A stretch of 64,000 nucleotides of DNA from Segetibacter sp. (GTDB lineage Bacteria; Bacteroidota; Bacteroidia; Chitinophagales; Chitinophagaceae). The position numbers were made by a program, and so were the translations under genes. Of the stretch, positions 1 to 8,149 are shown piece after piece. The stretch spans positions 1 through 64,000 of the forward strand of contig JAQBNO010000156.1 in the NCBI GenBank assembly GCA_028288485.1. Direction: 5' to 3'. Numbering within the stretch: the first letter of the stretch is position 1; the number at the start of each line of letters is the position of its first letter. The notes under the pieces were generated by a model. It saw only the letters and a list, made by a program, of their open reading frames with translations, had not been told where the DNA came from and made no database searches.

Positions 1-20
1 TTGCGTCGCACACTTGTACT
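1..20 (-). repeat. Dispersed 60-bp element, variant A, cut by window start
   Basis: The reverse complement reads GTACAAGTGTGCGACGCAA, the left end of the dispersed intergenic element found many times in this window. The right half would lie outside the window. Confidence 0.7.
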
Positions 21-87
21 GAAGTAGCTATAGCTTCCTTCCTAAGCATAACAAACAGCATTGCCATTCCGCACTGTCAAACGGCAC

Positions 88-600
88 TGTCATTCCGAGG
101 TACGAGGAATCTCTCTCTTAGTGAAACGGCACTGTCATTCCGAGGTACGAGGAATCTCTCTCTTAGTGCAAACGGCACTGTCATTCCGAGGTACGAGGAA
201 TCTCTCTCTTAGGGAAACGGCATTGTCATTCCGAGGTACGAGGAATCTCTTTCTTCGTGCGAGTGAGATGCTTCCTTCGTCAGCATGACAAACGGCACTG
301 TCATTCCGAGGTACGAGGAATCTTCTAATGCGAGTGGGATTCCTCCTGCGTCGGAATGACAAAAACGCAACTGTCATTCCGAGGTACGAGGAATCTCTTA
401 ACGTGGGTAGGATTCCTCCTGCGTCGGAATGACAAAAACGCAACTGTCATTCCGAGGTACGAGGAATCTCTCTCTTAGTCAAACGGTATTGTCATTCCGA
501 GGTACGAGGACTCTTCTAATGCGAGTAGGATTCCTCCTGCGTCGGAATGACAAAAACGGCACTGTCATTCCAACGCAGAAAAAGAAAGTGACAAACGGCA
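88..600 (+). repeat. Array of interspersed-repeat units with hairpin arms
   Basis: Eight full copies of a unit beginning TGTCATTCCGAGGTACGAGG start at 88, 133, 179, 224, 299, 372, 445 and 490, with a truncated ninth at 563. Spacings fall in two classes, 45-46 bp and 73-75 bp. The long units carry an extra segment (267-289, 338-360, 411-433, 529-551) that is a near-perfect inverted copy of the unit start, so each can fold into a stem of about 23 bp. Every frame here is low-complexity and I see no gene. There are no unique spacers, so this is not a CRISPR array. Confidence 0.9.
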
Positions 601-665
601 AAAAGAAGGCTTGAAATTAAACAGCGTCTTAGAATAGTAGCTTATTTAAAGCACTTTAATACTAC

Positions 666-1028
666 ATGAAAAATAATGTCATCCCGGTTCTCAGAATTTT
701 TGATTTCGCTAAAACTGAAGAGTTTTATATTAACTGGCTTGGTTTTACCATTGACTGGCAGCACCGTTTCGGTGACAACTTCCCGTTATACCTGCAGATT
801 TCAAAAGGAGACATTCTCCTTCATCTTTCCGAACATCATGGAGATTGTTGCCCGGGCGGTAAAGTCTTTATCAATTATAAAGGACTTAAAGAATACCACC
901 AGGAACTGATCAATAAAGATTACAGGTACAACAAGCCGGGTTTAGGGGACGCCCCCTGGAATGCTCTATGTATGGAAGTTATTGATCCCGTTGGAAATAA
1001 GTTGCTGTTTAACGAAAATAAGGATTGA
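666..1028 (+). CDS. Glyoxalase/bleomycin-resistance (VOC) superfamily protein
   Basis: A 120-residue single-domain protein of the vicinal-oxygen-chelate fold, resembling bleomycin-resistance-type members. It opens with IPVLRIFDFAKTEEFY, has the mid-chain LHLSEHHGD segment, and ends VIDPVGNKLLFNE, the usual closing strand. Such proteins dimerise and either bind a hydrophobic drug or catalyse metal-dependent chemistry; the substrate here cannot be read from sequence. It stands alone after the repeat array and before a convergent peptidase gene. A decayed relative of the same length lies at 53072-53431 inside the ilv operon, so this family has been duplicated or acquired more than once. Family assignment is firm, function is not. 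Confidence 0.85.
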   Translation: MKNNVIPVLRIFDFAKTEEFYINWLGFTIDWQHRFGDNFPLYLQISKGDILLHLSEHHGDCCPGGKVFINYKGLKEYHQELINKDYRYNKPGLGDAPWNALCMEVIDPVGNKLLFNENKD

Positions 1029-1184
1029 TTGGCCACGGGCATTAAGCTAATTCATTCCTTAATTTTATCCCGGTTAAAGGTTGCCATCTACCAATGCGTG
1101 GTAATGCCTCAACTTAATCCAACTGACAGTGTCCGTTGCACGTTTGACGTTTCACTTTTCACAATTGCCCATTCACCTGTCCTT

Positions 1185-2576
1185 TTATCTTCTCCTCAAC
1201 CACAACTCGGGATTTAAAAACACACTCCTTTCATTCGTTACCATAAACAAAAGTTCCCCTTCGCCCGCATCATTTGCAGCCGCCCGTCCGACTACTGTTT
1301 GTGGCCCGATCTGCTGGCCCTGGTTTACGTTTACAGAGGAAAGATGACTGTAAGTAGTAAAGTATTTACCATGCCTTACTGTCACTGCCTGTTCACCTCC
1401 TAAGTCATACACCGAAGAAACTTCACCATCTGCCACTGCTTTAACAGCAGCACCTACAGGAACAGAAAGATAAAGTCCATCACTTTTTCCTCTTAATTCC
1501 GTGCCCGGTATGGTATAGGGTCCAAAACGTGTAGTAATAATGCCGGGTGCAGGCCATGGCAAATTTCCTCTTGAGCTCTCAAAATTGATAGAGTTTGCCC
1601 TTCCTTCGTCTGTAGTTTCCAGTTCGCTGAAAGCCCTGCCTGTCCTGGGTCTACCAGTGGCAACGGGGGTTACAGGTTCATCATCGCGTGTTGAAGCAAC
1701 TGTTGTAGCGGGTTTACTGTTCCCGCCATTATTTGCAGCAGTTTGTTGTTGTTTCAATCTTTCCTGCCTTCTTTGCTCTGCAAGTTTTGCTTTTCGGGCA
1801 TCCTCTTCGGCTCTCTTTTGTTTAGCCAATGCTTCAGCTCTTTTGCGGGCTTCTGCCAGTTCACGGCGGATAATTGCGCTGATGGCATTTTGCATATTGC
1901 GTCGGTCTGTCTCTCTCTTCTTAATTTGCCTCGCAAGGTCTTTTTCCTGGCTCTTCAGCTTATTAACCTCGTTGTTCTGCTCTTTTCTATCTTCCTCCAG
2001 GTCTTTCAATTGCTTACTCTGGTCTTGCAGCGCCATGCTTTTCTCATTCTTGCTGGTGTTTAAAGTAGCAATTTTATTACTGATTAAGTCTTGTGTTTTT
2101 TCGATATTCGCTACCTGCTGCTCCCGGTATTGACGGTAGCTTTTAAGGTAAGTAATCCGTTTAATGGCGTCGTTGAAGGTGCTGGCAGAAAAGATGAAAT
2201 TGAGGTAGTCGTAATTACTGCGGTTTTTATAAGCAAAAACAAGACTTTTTCCATACTCCCGCTTTAGCGTATCCAATTCTTTTTTAAGCCGGTTAATTTC
2301 TAAAGTATTAAGGTATATGTTGTTGTCGAGCAGGCGCATATCCTTATTTATATTCTGGATCAACTCTTCCCTTGCTGCAATTTTCCTTTTTACCAGGTTG
2401 TAATTAACTAAAGATTTATTCTTGCTACTGCGGATATTCTTTAAAGTCTGGTTCAGGTCCCTGATCTCCTGTAATAAGTCTTGCTGTTTTCTCTGCAATT
2501 CTTCTTTTGTTTGCTGCGCAAACAGCACAGAAGAAAATGAAGAAAACAAAAAAAGGAAAATTATTTTTTTTAGCAT
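1185..2576 (-). CDS. EnvC-like murein hydrolase activator (degenerate LytM/M23)
   Basis: 463 residues. The signal peptide is about residues 1-20 (cleavage near LFAQQ), a long coiled coil rich in K, E, Q and R spans about 22-285, then a low-complexity linker, then a LytM/M23 domain from about 345 to the end. The domain lacks catalytic residues: the usual first His position reads GKSDGLYL, and the final HxH becomes GELLFMV. This matches EnvC, whose degenerate LytM domain activates amidases rather than cutting peptidoglycan. It should act in the periplasm at division sites. It is the last gene of a dut / DUF4292 / peptidase run, an order common in Bacteroidota. A direct enzymatic role is unlikely given the missing ligands. 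Confidence 0.88.
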   Translation of the reverse strand: MLKKIIFLFLFSSFSSVLFAQQTKEELQRKQQDLLQEIRDLNQTLKNIRSSKNKSLVNYNLVKRKIAAREELIQNINKDMRLLDNNIYLNTLEINRLKKELDTLKREYGKSLVFAYKNRSNYDYLNFIFSASTFNDAIKRITYLKSYRQYREQQVANIEKTQDLISNKIATLNTSKNEKSMALQDQSKQLKDLEEDRKEQNNEVNKLKSQEKDLARQIKKRETDRRNMQNAISAIIRRELAEARKRAEALAKQKRAEEDARKAKLAEQRRQERLKQQQTAANNGGNSKPATTVASTRDDEPVTPVATGRPRTGRAFSELETTDEGRANSINFESSRGNLPWPAPGIITTRFGPYTIPGTELRGKSDGLYLSVPVGAAVKAVADGEVSSVYDLGGEQAVTVRHGKYFTTYSHLSSVNVNQGQQIGPQTVVGRAAANDAGEGELLFMVTNERSVFLNPELWLRRR

Positions 2577-2617
2577 GCTTAAGTTTCTTTCAGGTTAAAT
2601 AATTAATACAGGTACAG

Positions 2618-3439
2618 TTACAGTCTTTTATAATTCTTAGGAATACTAAAGGGAAAGGTTAAAGGTTGGTTGAACGAATATTGTTTGAAGTTTAAACTAA
2701 TATCAAGCTTCGATTGCTCGGCCACTGATATATTTCTCTCTGTGGAAAAAGGTATACCAGCACTATTTTCATAACCACTAAAAGTTATATCACAAGTACG
2801 GTTCCTGGCTTCATCGATGTCGTCGAGTTTGCTATGCAGCACTTTATAATTAGTATTATCAATAGTAACTAAGTGTTTAAAGAACTTTCCGGCCATTAAC
2901 ACAAGTAACTCGTTATTGGTATTCACTTTATATGAAATCACATTACTGTCGATAAATACCGGGTTTCCCACAACCAGGTCCTGCAAGGTGGCGAAGTCGA
3001 AAGGAAGTGCAGTTACTTCCTGCAAATAACTGATGGTTCTGTATTGCACATCTTTTTTTAAGAGGTTCATTACCTTTACGCTGTCTTTTGTAATCAACAC
3101 CCTGAAACCCTCAATACCCAAAGCGCCTCGTAAAGAAAGCCATATAGCTGAATCTTTTTTCAGTCTTATATAAGCCGTTGCCTCATCACCGCCTTCTTTA
3201 CCACTATAGCCAACTCTTACTTTAGCATTAAAGGTCGTAAAGTCAATTTTGTTCTTTATAACCTTGTTGTAAACATCTTTTATCAGCCTGGTAGAGTCAA
3301 CTGTTTTATTTTCTCTGACAACAATTACTGCAGTCGTATCAACTTTCGAAATAGCTTCCTGTATCTTTTGAACTTTTTTTGCAGGTCGGCATGAAAACAT
3401 TACTATGATTAAACCCAAAAAAGCGGTAGCAATTCTCAT
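2618..3439 (-). CDS. DUF4292 family lipoprotein
   Basis: 273 residues with an N-terminal signal ending in a lipobox-like IVMFSC, so the mature protein is probably lipidated at Cys16. The rest is beta-rich and matches the Bacteroidota family DUF4292, which has a LolA/LolB-like appearance (inference: envelope lipid or lipoprotein handling). It starts 9 nt after the dut stop and is followed 41 nt later by the EnvC-like gene, so the three are probably cotranscribed. Many relatives carry a TPR gene between dut and this gene; it is absent here. The biochemical function is unknown. Confidence 0.8.
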   Translation of the reverse strand: MRIATAFLGLIIVMFSCRPAKKVQKIQEAISKVDTTAVIVVRENKTVDSTRLIKDVYNKVIKNKIDFTTFNAKVRVGYSGKEGGDEATAYIRLKKDSAIWLSLRGALGIEGFRVLITKDSVKVMNLLKKDVQYRTISYLQEVTALPFDFATLQDLVVGNPVFIDSNVISYKVNTNNELLVLMAGKFFKHLVTIDNTNYKVLHSKLDDIDEARNRTCDITFSGYENSAGIPFSTERNISVAEQSKLDISLNFKQYSFNQPLTFPFSIPKNYKRL

Positions 3440-3448
3440 GATATTTTT

Positions 3449-3892
3449 TTACTGTTTGCCGGTATGTCCAAACCCACCTTCGCCTCTTAAAGTTGAATTA
3501 ATTTCTTCTACTTCCACCAGGTTTACCTTTTCAACTTTCTGAATTACCATTTGCGCAATCCTGTCTGCCGGATGAATACTGTGCGGCTCATTTGAAAGGT
3601 TGATAAGTACCACTTTCAATTCGCCGCGATAGTCGGCATCAACGGTGCCGGGACTGTTAAGGCAGGTAATGCCATGTTTAATAGCAAGCCCGCTTCTCGG
3701 CCGAACCTGTGCTTCATACCCTACAGGCAACTCAATGAACAAGCCGGTTGGTACCAGTGTTCGCTGTAAAGGCTGAAGAACCAGTTCTGCTTCTATATCA
3801 GCACGTAGGTCCATCCCTGATGAACCTACTGTTGCATAAGAAGGCAACGGGTTATTCGAACGGTTTATTATCTTAACAGGTAATTTATCCAC
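3449..3892 (-). CDS. dut: dUTP diphosphatase
   Basis: 147 residues. Hydrolyses dUTP to dUMP and diphosphate, keeping uracil out of DNA and supplying dUMP for thymidylate. The conserved motifs of trimeric dUTPases are present in order: [34 protein letters not shown] with the catalytic Asp, and the C-terminal P-loop-like [10 protein letters not shown] (the more usual form is GSTG). The start is a GTG codon; no in-frame ATG lies close upstream and the N-terminus has the expected length. It is the first gene of the three-gene minus-strand set ending in the EnvC-like gene. Confidence 0.95.
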   Translation of the reverse strand: MDKLPVKIINRSNNPLPSYATVGSSGMDLRADIEAELVLQPLQRTLVPTGLFIELPVGYEAQVRPRSGLAIKHGITCLNSPGTVDADYRGELKVVLINLSNEPHSIHPADRIAQMVIQKVEKVNLVEVEEINSTLRGEGGFGHTGKQ

Positions 3893-3949
3893 TAAAGCAA
3901 ATGTAATTATTGAGGTGAAGTGAGCAATTATAAGTTTTACAGGGTAATG

Positions 3950-4432
3950 TTAAAAATCACGCTTTTGTAACAGCACTGTTGCATACGCCACAAGGCCTTC
4001 TTCACGGCCTGCAAAGCCCATTTTTTCTGTTGTTGTCGCCTTAATGGAAACATCTTTTATGGTAACCTTTAAAATACCTGCAATCACTTGCTGCATGCTT
4101 TCCACGAACGGTTTAATCTTCGGCCGCTCCAGGCAAAGTGTAGTATCGGCATTTACCAGTTTGTAGCCTTCGTTTTCTATTAGTTCATAAGTTCGTCGTA
4201 ACAAGATCTTGCTGTCAATATTTTTAAATTCCGAAGAAGTATCAGGGAAATGAACGCCAATATCTCCGAGGCATAGCGCCCCTAATAAGGCGTCGCAGAT
4301 GGCGTGTAGTAAAACATCGGCATCACTATGGCCCAAAGCGCCCTTAGTATGCGGAATTAATACGCCGCCCAGCCACAGCTCCCTGCCTTCTACCAACTGG
4401 TGAAAATCAATTCCCGAACCTATTCTGAACAT
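3950..4432 (-). CDS. ispF: 2-C-methyl-D-erythritol 2,4-cyclodiphosphate synthase
   Basis: 160 residues. Forms the cyclic diphosphate in the MEP pathway of isoprenoid synthesis. The protein begins MFRIGSGIDFHQL with metal ligands Asp9 and His11, continues with GHSDADVLLHAICDA, and ends with the DVSIKATTTEKMGFAGR nucleotide-binding region. The open frame extends about 80 codons upstream, but that part is encoded by repeat-like DNA and has no homology, so the ATG at 4432 is the start; the resulting length is normal for IspF. It is monocistronic or loosely linked to dut downstream. Confidence 0.95.
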   Translation of the reverse strand: MFRIGSGIDFHQLVEGRELWLGGVLIPHTKGALGHSDADVLLHAICDALLGALCLGDIGVHFPDTSSEFKNIDSKILLRRTYELIENEGYKLVNADTTLCLERPKIKPFVESMQQVIAGILKVTIKDVSIKATTTEKMGFAGREEGLVAYATVLLQKRDF

Positions 4433-4797
4433 ACGCTGAATTTGGCTGCAATATACGTTAATGGAGTAGTTGACGGATGACGGATGACAGAAGTAGGAAG
4501 TAGGACGTAGGACGTTTGTTGGAACATATTTTTTAGCTGCCCCCGCCAAGAGTTCGAGTTTCGTTAAGAGGCTACTTCTAAAAATTGACACAGCAGTTTT
4601 CTTCGTGCACTTTGTGTAAAACTTCGTGTTCTTTGTGCTCCAGTATCGAACACAAAGAACATTTCGAGACCACAAAGATCACCACCAAATACATAATTAA
4701 TTATCGTTGACAAACAATCTTTACCAGGTTTCAAGAGATTTGGTCGGCATTCGTGTTTGTGCTGCAATACTTTTTTTGTTGAATAGTATTATTAATA
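4433..4797. other. Intergenic DNA upstream of ispF, repeat-rich
   Basis: No gene is visible. The stretch holds short direct repeats (GACGGATGACGGATGACAG near 4473) and alternating TTTGTG/TTCGTG runs near 4600-4660, both typical of dispersed low-complexity repeats elsewhere in the window. The ispF promoter should lie here, but no clean TAnnTTTG box is seen. Confidence 0.6.
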
Positions 4798-4857
4798 GTT
4801 GAAGTGTGCGACGCAAGCAAAGCACAATACCAGCAAAACTGCTTGATCCAAAAGAAA
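4798..4857 (+). repeat. Dispersed 60-bp element, variant A
   Basis: Left core AAGTGTGCGACGCAA, variable middle, then an ACTGCTTGATCCAAAAG right end. The first bases read GTTGAAG instead of GTACAAG. It lies just downstream of the porV terminator. Confidence 0.7.
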
Positions 4858-4887
4858 AAAGAAAAGTACCAAAGAATGCTGTAAACG

Positions 4888-4919
4888 AAAAAAGCGAAGG
4901 TTGTTAGCCTCGCTTTTTT
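4888..4919 (-). terminator. Rho-independent terminator of porV
   Basis: Read on the minus strand, AAAAAAGCGAGG and CCTTCGCTTTTTT form a stem around a 7-nt loop, ending in a T-run, 24 nt after the porV stop codon. Confidence 0.8.
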
Positions 4920-4943
4920 CATTATTCTATTATTTAAAAGCTT

Positions 4944-6122
4944 TTAAGGAGCAGTAGTAGTGACGCCGGAACCATTGGTTTGACTATCAAGATCAAACAC
5001 AAGACTGAAACGTAAGGTATTCGACAATGGATTACGGTTAACGCCATTACCTGAAGGAACAAGATAAGAGAAATTTAAACCGAAGACATTGTATTTAAGA
5101 CCTGCACCAAGCGTAAAATATTTCCTGTTTCCCTTTAATTTGTCTTCGTAAAAATAACCGGCACGTAAAGCAAACTGATCGTTGTAGGTATACTCTCCAC
5201 CTACTGAAACCTGGAACTCTTTCATTTCATCTGAAAAGCCGCCGGCATCGCCAAAGCTGGAGAACCAACTGCTGATAACGGTTTTATTACGATATGCCCT
5301 TAAGCTGGAATCATCGCTAACCGCGGGGGGAGTAGGTACCATTAATTTATTAAGATCGATACCTGCAGTTAATTTACTTGTTTCATCAAAGGCCCAGGTA
5401 TAGGAAGCGCCGATTGCAAGGTTGGCTGGAATGTAGTCTTTCTGCTGCGCATCACTTGTGTAAGAGATCTTCGTTCCTAAATTAGTTATTGCAAGTCCCC
5501 AGTTCAACCCAACGCCCTCTGCATTTTGGCCGGTATGAAACAAGGTAATATCGCCCGACACAGCACTGCCTGATTTATAATTAACACCATTAATATTTTG
5601 GCCACCCGCCAGGTTGGAATTGATATAACGTAATGCAACGCCGATTCCGAGTTTCTCGCTTAGCTTGCGGGTATAACCAAAATCAACGGAAAATTCACGG
5701 GGACGGAACTCGGAAAGATTATTTCCACTAGCGTCGGTAAATTGAATATTTCCAAGGCTGAAATAACGAATCGATGCTGCCACTGCCTCGTCTTCGCTAA
5801 GTTTATGGTAACCGGCAAGGGAAGCAAGGTAAACGTCGTTTAATCCAAGGTCTCTTAACCAGGGAGTATATGTGGTGGTAATGCTTGTACGGCTTCTGGT
5901 AAAGGGGATTTTAGCGAGGTTGTAATAAACAGCGTTTACATCAGGATTAGTAGCTATTGCAACATCACCCATACCGCCGGCACGGGCATCAGGAGAAATT
6001 TTTAAAAAAGGTACGGCTGAAGTTACGACTCTAATTACATCATCGCTTTGTGAACTTGCTTCAATTGAGAACGATAGAGCCAGTAATAAGCCAGCACAGA
6101 TTTTCACAGTTAGTTGTTTCAT
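4944..6122 (-). CDS. porV: Type IX secretion system outer membrane protein PorV
   Basis: 392 residues with a signal peptide (cleavage near EASSQS) and a 14-strand FadL-like barrel pattern. The N-terminal hallmark VPFLKISPDARAGGMGDV is diagnostic of PorV (LptO), the shuttle and attachment-complex barrel that carries T9SS cargo from the Sov channel to the surface and works with PorU. A GTG codon lies two codons upstream at 6128, but the ATG at 6122 gives the cleaner signal peptide. The C-terminus ends in a short S/T-rich tail after the last beta strand. It stands alone, as porV often does, and implies a working T9SS in this genome; one likely substrate is encoded at 34494-37304. Confidence 0.93.
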   Translation of the reverse strand: MKQLTVKICAGLLLALSFSIEASSQSDDVIRVVTSAVPFLKISPDARAGGMGDVAIATNPDVNAVYYNLAKIPFTRSRTSITTTYTPWLRDLGLNDVYLASLAGYHKLSEDEAVAASIRYFSLGNIQFTDASGNNLSEFRPREFSVDFGYTRKLSEKLGIGVALRYINSNLAGGQNINGVNYKSGSAVSGDITLFHTGQNAEGVGLNWGLAITNLGTKISYTSDAQQKDYIPANLAIGASYTWAFDETSKLTAGIDLNKLMVPTPPAVSDDSSLRAYRNKTVISSWFSSFGDAGGFSDEMKEFQVSVGGEYTYNDQFALRAGYFYEDKLKGNRKYFTLGAGLKYNVFGLNFSYLVPSGNGVNRNPLSNTLRFSLVFDLDSQTNGSGVTTTAP

Positions 6123-6504
6123 CGACACAGTATGTTTGTTAATTTACGTATAACGACGTTGAATAAATAGATGTAAAAATAGAAGAATATTTTAAACGTC
6201 GCAATAAATACACAGCCGGGAAAACCTTTGATATAAACAACAACTTTTCCCTTTTTTACACAATAAAACGGTTGAGTAACAGTGTATTACATACTTATTC
6301 TTAGAAGGGTTAATAACATATTTGGACAAAGAAACAATAATTCACCTGCAGAAACAGATTAAAATATTTAAACCTTTTTTTCTTGCAGTACCTAATAGAG
6401 TGTAATTAATCTTACAAAGCTGCTTTATAAACGCAGTTTTTACCAAAATGTTTTCCTCCTTAATTTTTTTCTGCCAAACCGGCGACGTACGAAAAGCAGG
6501 GTGC
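6123..6504. other. Intergenic DNA between the nuclease-domain gene and porV
   Basis: AT-rich, no coding signal on either strand and no dispersed repeat recognised. It should contain the porV promoter; I could not find a convincing -33/-7 pair. Confidence 0.6.
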
Positions 6505-6936
6505 TTAAAAATCAGGAATACTTTGCAACCATTCAAATTTCCCCTTGTCAAGGTGCAGTGCAAATGTTGATGTTCCGTTAGTTATTACAAGGTACATTAC
6601 CCTTAAGGTTATATTATAATTCAGTATTTGTTTTAAAACAGCCTCATTCAATTCGACTTTCATTTCCTTGCATTCCACAATCATCCAAGGCTCGGCATTT
6701 TTAAAAACAGCAATATCAAAACGTTTACGGGTATCACCTAATTGTATTTCTCTTTCAACGGCAATTAGCGTAGCCGGGTATGATTTTACTTGTATCAAAT
6801 ATTGTAAAAAATTTTGGCGGACCCATTCTTCGGGTGTTAGAATTACCCATTGTTTTCTGCATTCGTCGAATATGAGCTCCCTTCCGTTTTCGTTTTTAAT
6901 CTTAAAAGTGGGAGGAGGAAACGCTATATTAATCAT
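6505..6936 (-). CDS. Stand-alone HsdR_N-type (type I restriction R subunit N-terminal) protein
   Basis: 143 residues matching the N-terminal nuclease domain family of type I restriction R subunits (HSDR_N_2). The PD-(D/E)xK core is visible: RFDIAVFKN (Asp) followed by MIVECKE (Glu-x-Lys). There is no helicase, methylase or specificity gene nearby, so this is not a restriction system; single-domain members of this family are common orphan genes in Bacteroidota and their role is unknown. It is divergent from the AMP nucleosidase gene 73 bp away. The start ATG at 6936 gives the family's usual MINIAFPPP-like opening. Confidence 0.85.
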   Translation of the reverse strand: MINIAFPPPTFKIKNENGRELIFDECRKQWVILTPEEWVRQNFLQYLIQVKSYPATLIAVEREIQLGDTRKRFDIAVFKNAEPWMIVECKEMKVELNEAVLKQILNYNITLRVMYLVITNGTSTFALHLDKGKFEWLQSIPDF

Positions 6937-7009
6937 TGAACAAAGTTATTTGCTAAATTTACAGAATCGCGGTTCTTGCCAAAAGTGAAAGAAAACGAAA
7001 AGAAATATT

Positions 7010-7780
7010 ATGAAGACAAAAGAAGAAATTGTAAAGAACTGGCTGCCGAGATATACTGGTGAAAAGCTGGAAAATTTTGGAAAGTTTATACTGCTCACCA
7101 ACTTTACGAATTATGTAAAAATGTTCGCTTATTTACACGATGTACAGGTGGTGGGAGAGGACCGGCCAATGCAATGTGCTACTGCAAATGGTATCACGAT
7201 TATCAATTTTGGAATGGGAAGTCCCGGAGCGGCCACTGTCATGGACTTGCTGTCGGCTATCGAGCCCGAAGCGGTTTTGTTCCTCGGCAAATGCGGCGGA
7301 TTGAAAAAAAGAAATAAGATCGGCGATTTGATATTGCCGATTGCAGCCATCAGGGGCGAAGGTACATCCGACGATTATTTTCCACCCGAAGTGCCGGCAT
7401 TACCTGCCTTTGCTTTGCAAAAAGCCATCTCAACAACCATTCGGGAATATGAGGTGGATTATTGGACCGGCACGGTATATACCATGAACCGGCGTGTTTG
7501 GGAGCATGATGAGGAATTCAAAGAGTATCTTTTAAGAATTCGGGCTTATGCTATTGATATGGAAACCGCCACCATTTTTACCGTTGGTTTTTATAACAAA
7601 ATTCCTACAGGCGCTTTGTTACTGGTAAGCGATCAGCCAATGATACCCGAAGGTGTAAAAACCGAGAAAAGTGATGTTCTGGTAACACAGAATTTTGTTG
7701 ATAAACACTTGAATATCGGCATACATTCTTTGAAGCAATTACAAAATAACGGGTTGACGGTAAGGCATCTGCGGTTTTAA
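7010..7780 (+). CDS. amn: AMP nucleosidase
   Basis: 256 residues, the short Bacteroidota-type AMP nucleosidase that lacks the extra N-terminal domain of the E. coli enzyme. It cleaves AMP to adenine and ribose 5-phosphate. The phosphorylase-fold features are INFGMGSPGAATVMDLL, FLGKCGG, and the purine-site AIDMETATIFTVG, followed by LVSDQPM, where the Asp acts as general acid. It is transcribed alone; the gene on one side is divergent and a repeat-filled gap follows. Assignment is firm from the whole-length pattern. Confidence 0.93.
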   Translation: MKTKEEIVKNWLPRYTGEKLENFGKFILLTNFTNYVKMFAYLHDVQVVGEDRPMQCATANGITIINFGMGSPGAATVMDLLSAIEPEAVLFLGKCGGLKKRNKIGDLILPIAAIRGEGTSDDYFPPEVPALPAFALQKAISTTIREYEVDYWTGTVYTMNRRVWEHDEEFKEYLLRIRAYAIDMETATIFTVGFYNKIPTGALLLVSDQPMIPEGVKTEKSDVLVTQNFVDKHLNIGIHSLKQLQNNGLTVRHLRF

Positions 7781-7860
7781 GTCTTAACCAATTTTTCGTT
7801 GAACATTTGATAATTGAGCGTTGAATATTAATTCTAAATGTTCAAGCATTTTATCGGGCT

Positions 7861-7920
7861 TTTTATTGGTAGCCAACATTCATAATTCTATTAGACATCG
7901 TTGTGTCACTCCCTTATACT
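7861..7920 (-). repeat. Dispersed 60-bp element, variant B
   Basis: The reverse complement has the variant B core GAGTGACACAACGATG, then AATAGAATTA, then a right end TTGGCTACCAATAAAAA. It lies in the gap after amn. Confidence 0.8.
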
Positions 7921-8008
7921 GTTGTTTTTCTATTCAGCAAAAAGGACAACAATCGTTTAGGCAATTTGGATGTTTCAATAATCAATCAATGCCGTTTACT
8001 TTACATTG

Positions 8009-8090
8009 TAACCCTGGCCTTGTCGAAGGGCATCTAATTACTCCTATCTTAATAAGGCTTCGACTGGCTCAGCCTGGCGTCATAGTGTAG
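8009..8090. repeat. CCCTTCGAC/TTCGACTGGCTCAG-type dispersed repeat
   Basis: The segment contains CCTGGCCTTGTCGAAGGGCAT and then GCTTCGACTGGCTCAGCCTG, two facing copies of a short repeat that recurs at 21020-21068, 50080-50125 and 54230-54250. The rest of the 7781-8149 gap shows no gene. Confidence 0.65.
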
Positions 8091-8149
8091 CTTAAGTCAA
8101 CGAGATTCAAATAATCAATTTTCAATAAATCTTTACAAACAATAAAAAG

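Noticed and set aside
88-600. Regular repeats suggesting a CRISPR array
   Set aside because: The sequences between repeats are themselves repeats with facing arms, spacing is bimodal, and no cas gene is present.
4433-4675. N-terminal extension of IspF by about 80 residues
   Set aside because: The extension is encoded by low-complexity repeat DNA and IspF is complete from the ATG at 4432.
7821-8090. 89-residue open frame after amn
   Set aside because: It runs through a variant B element and a TTCGAC-type repeat; composition is not protein-like.
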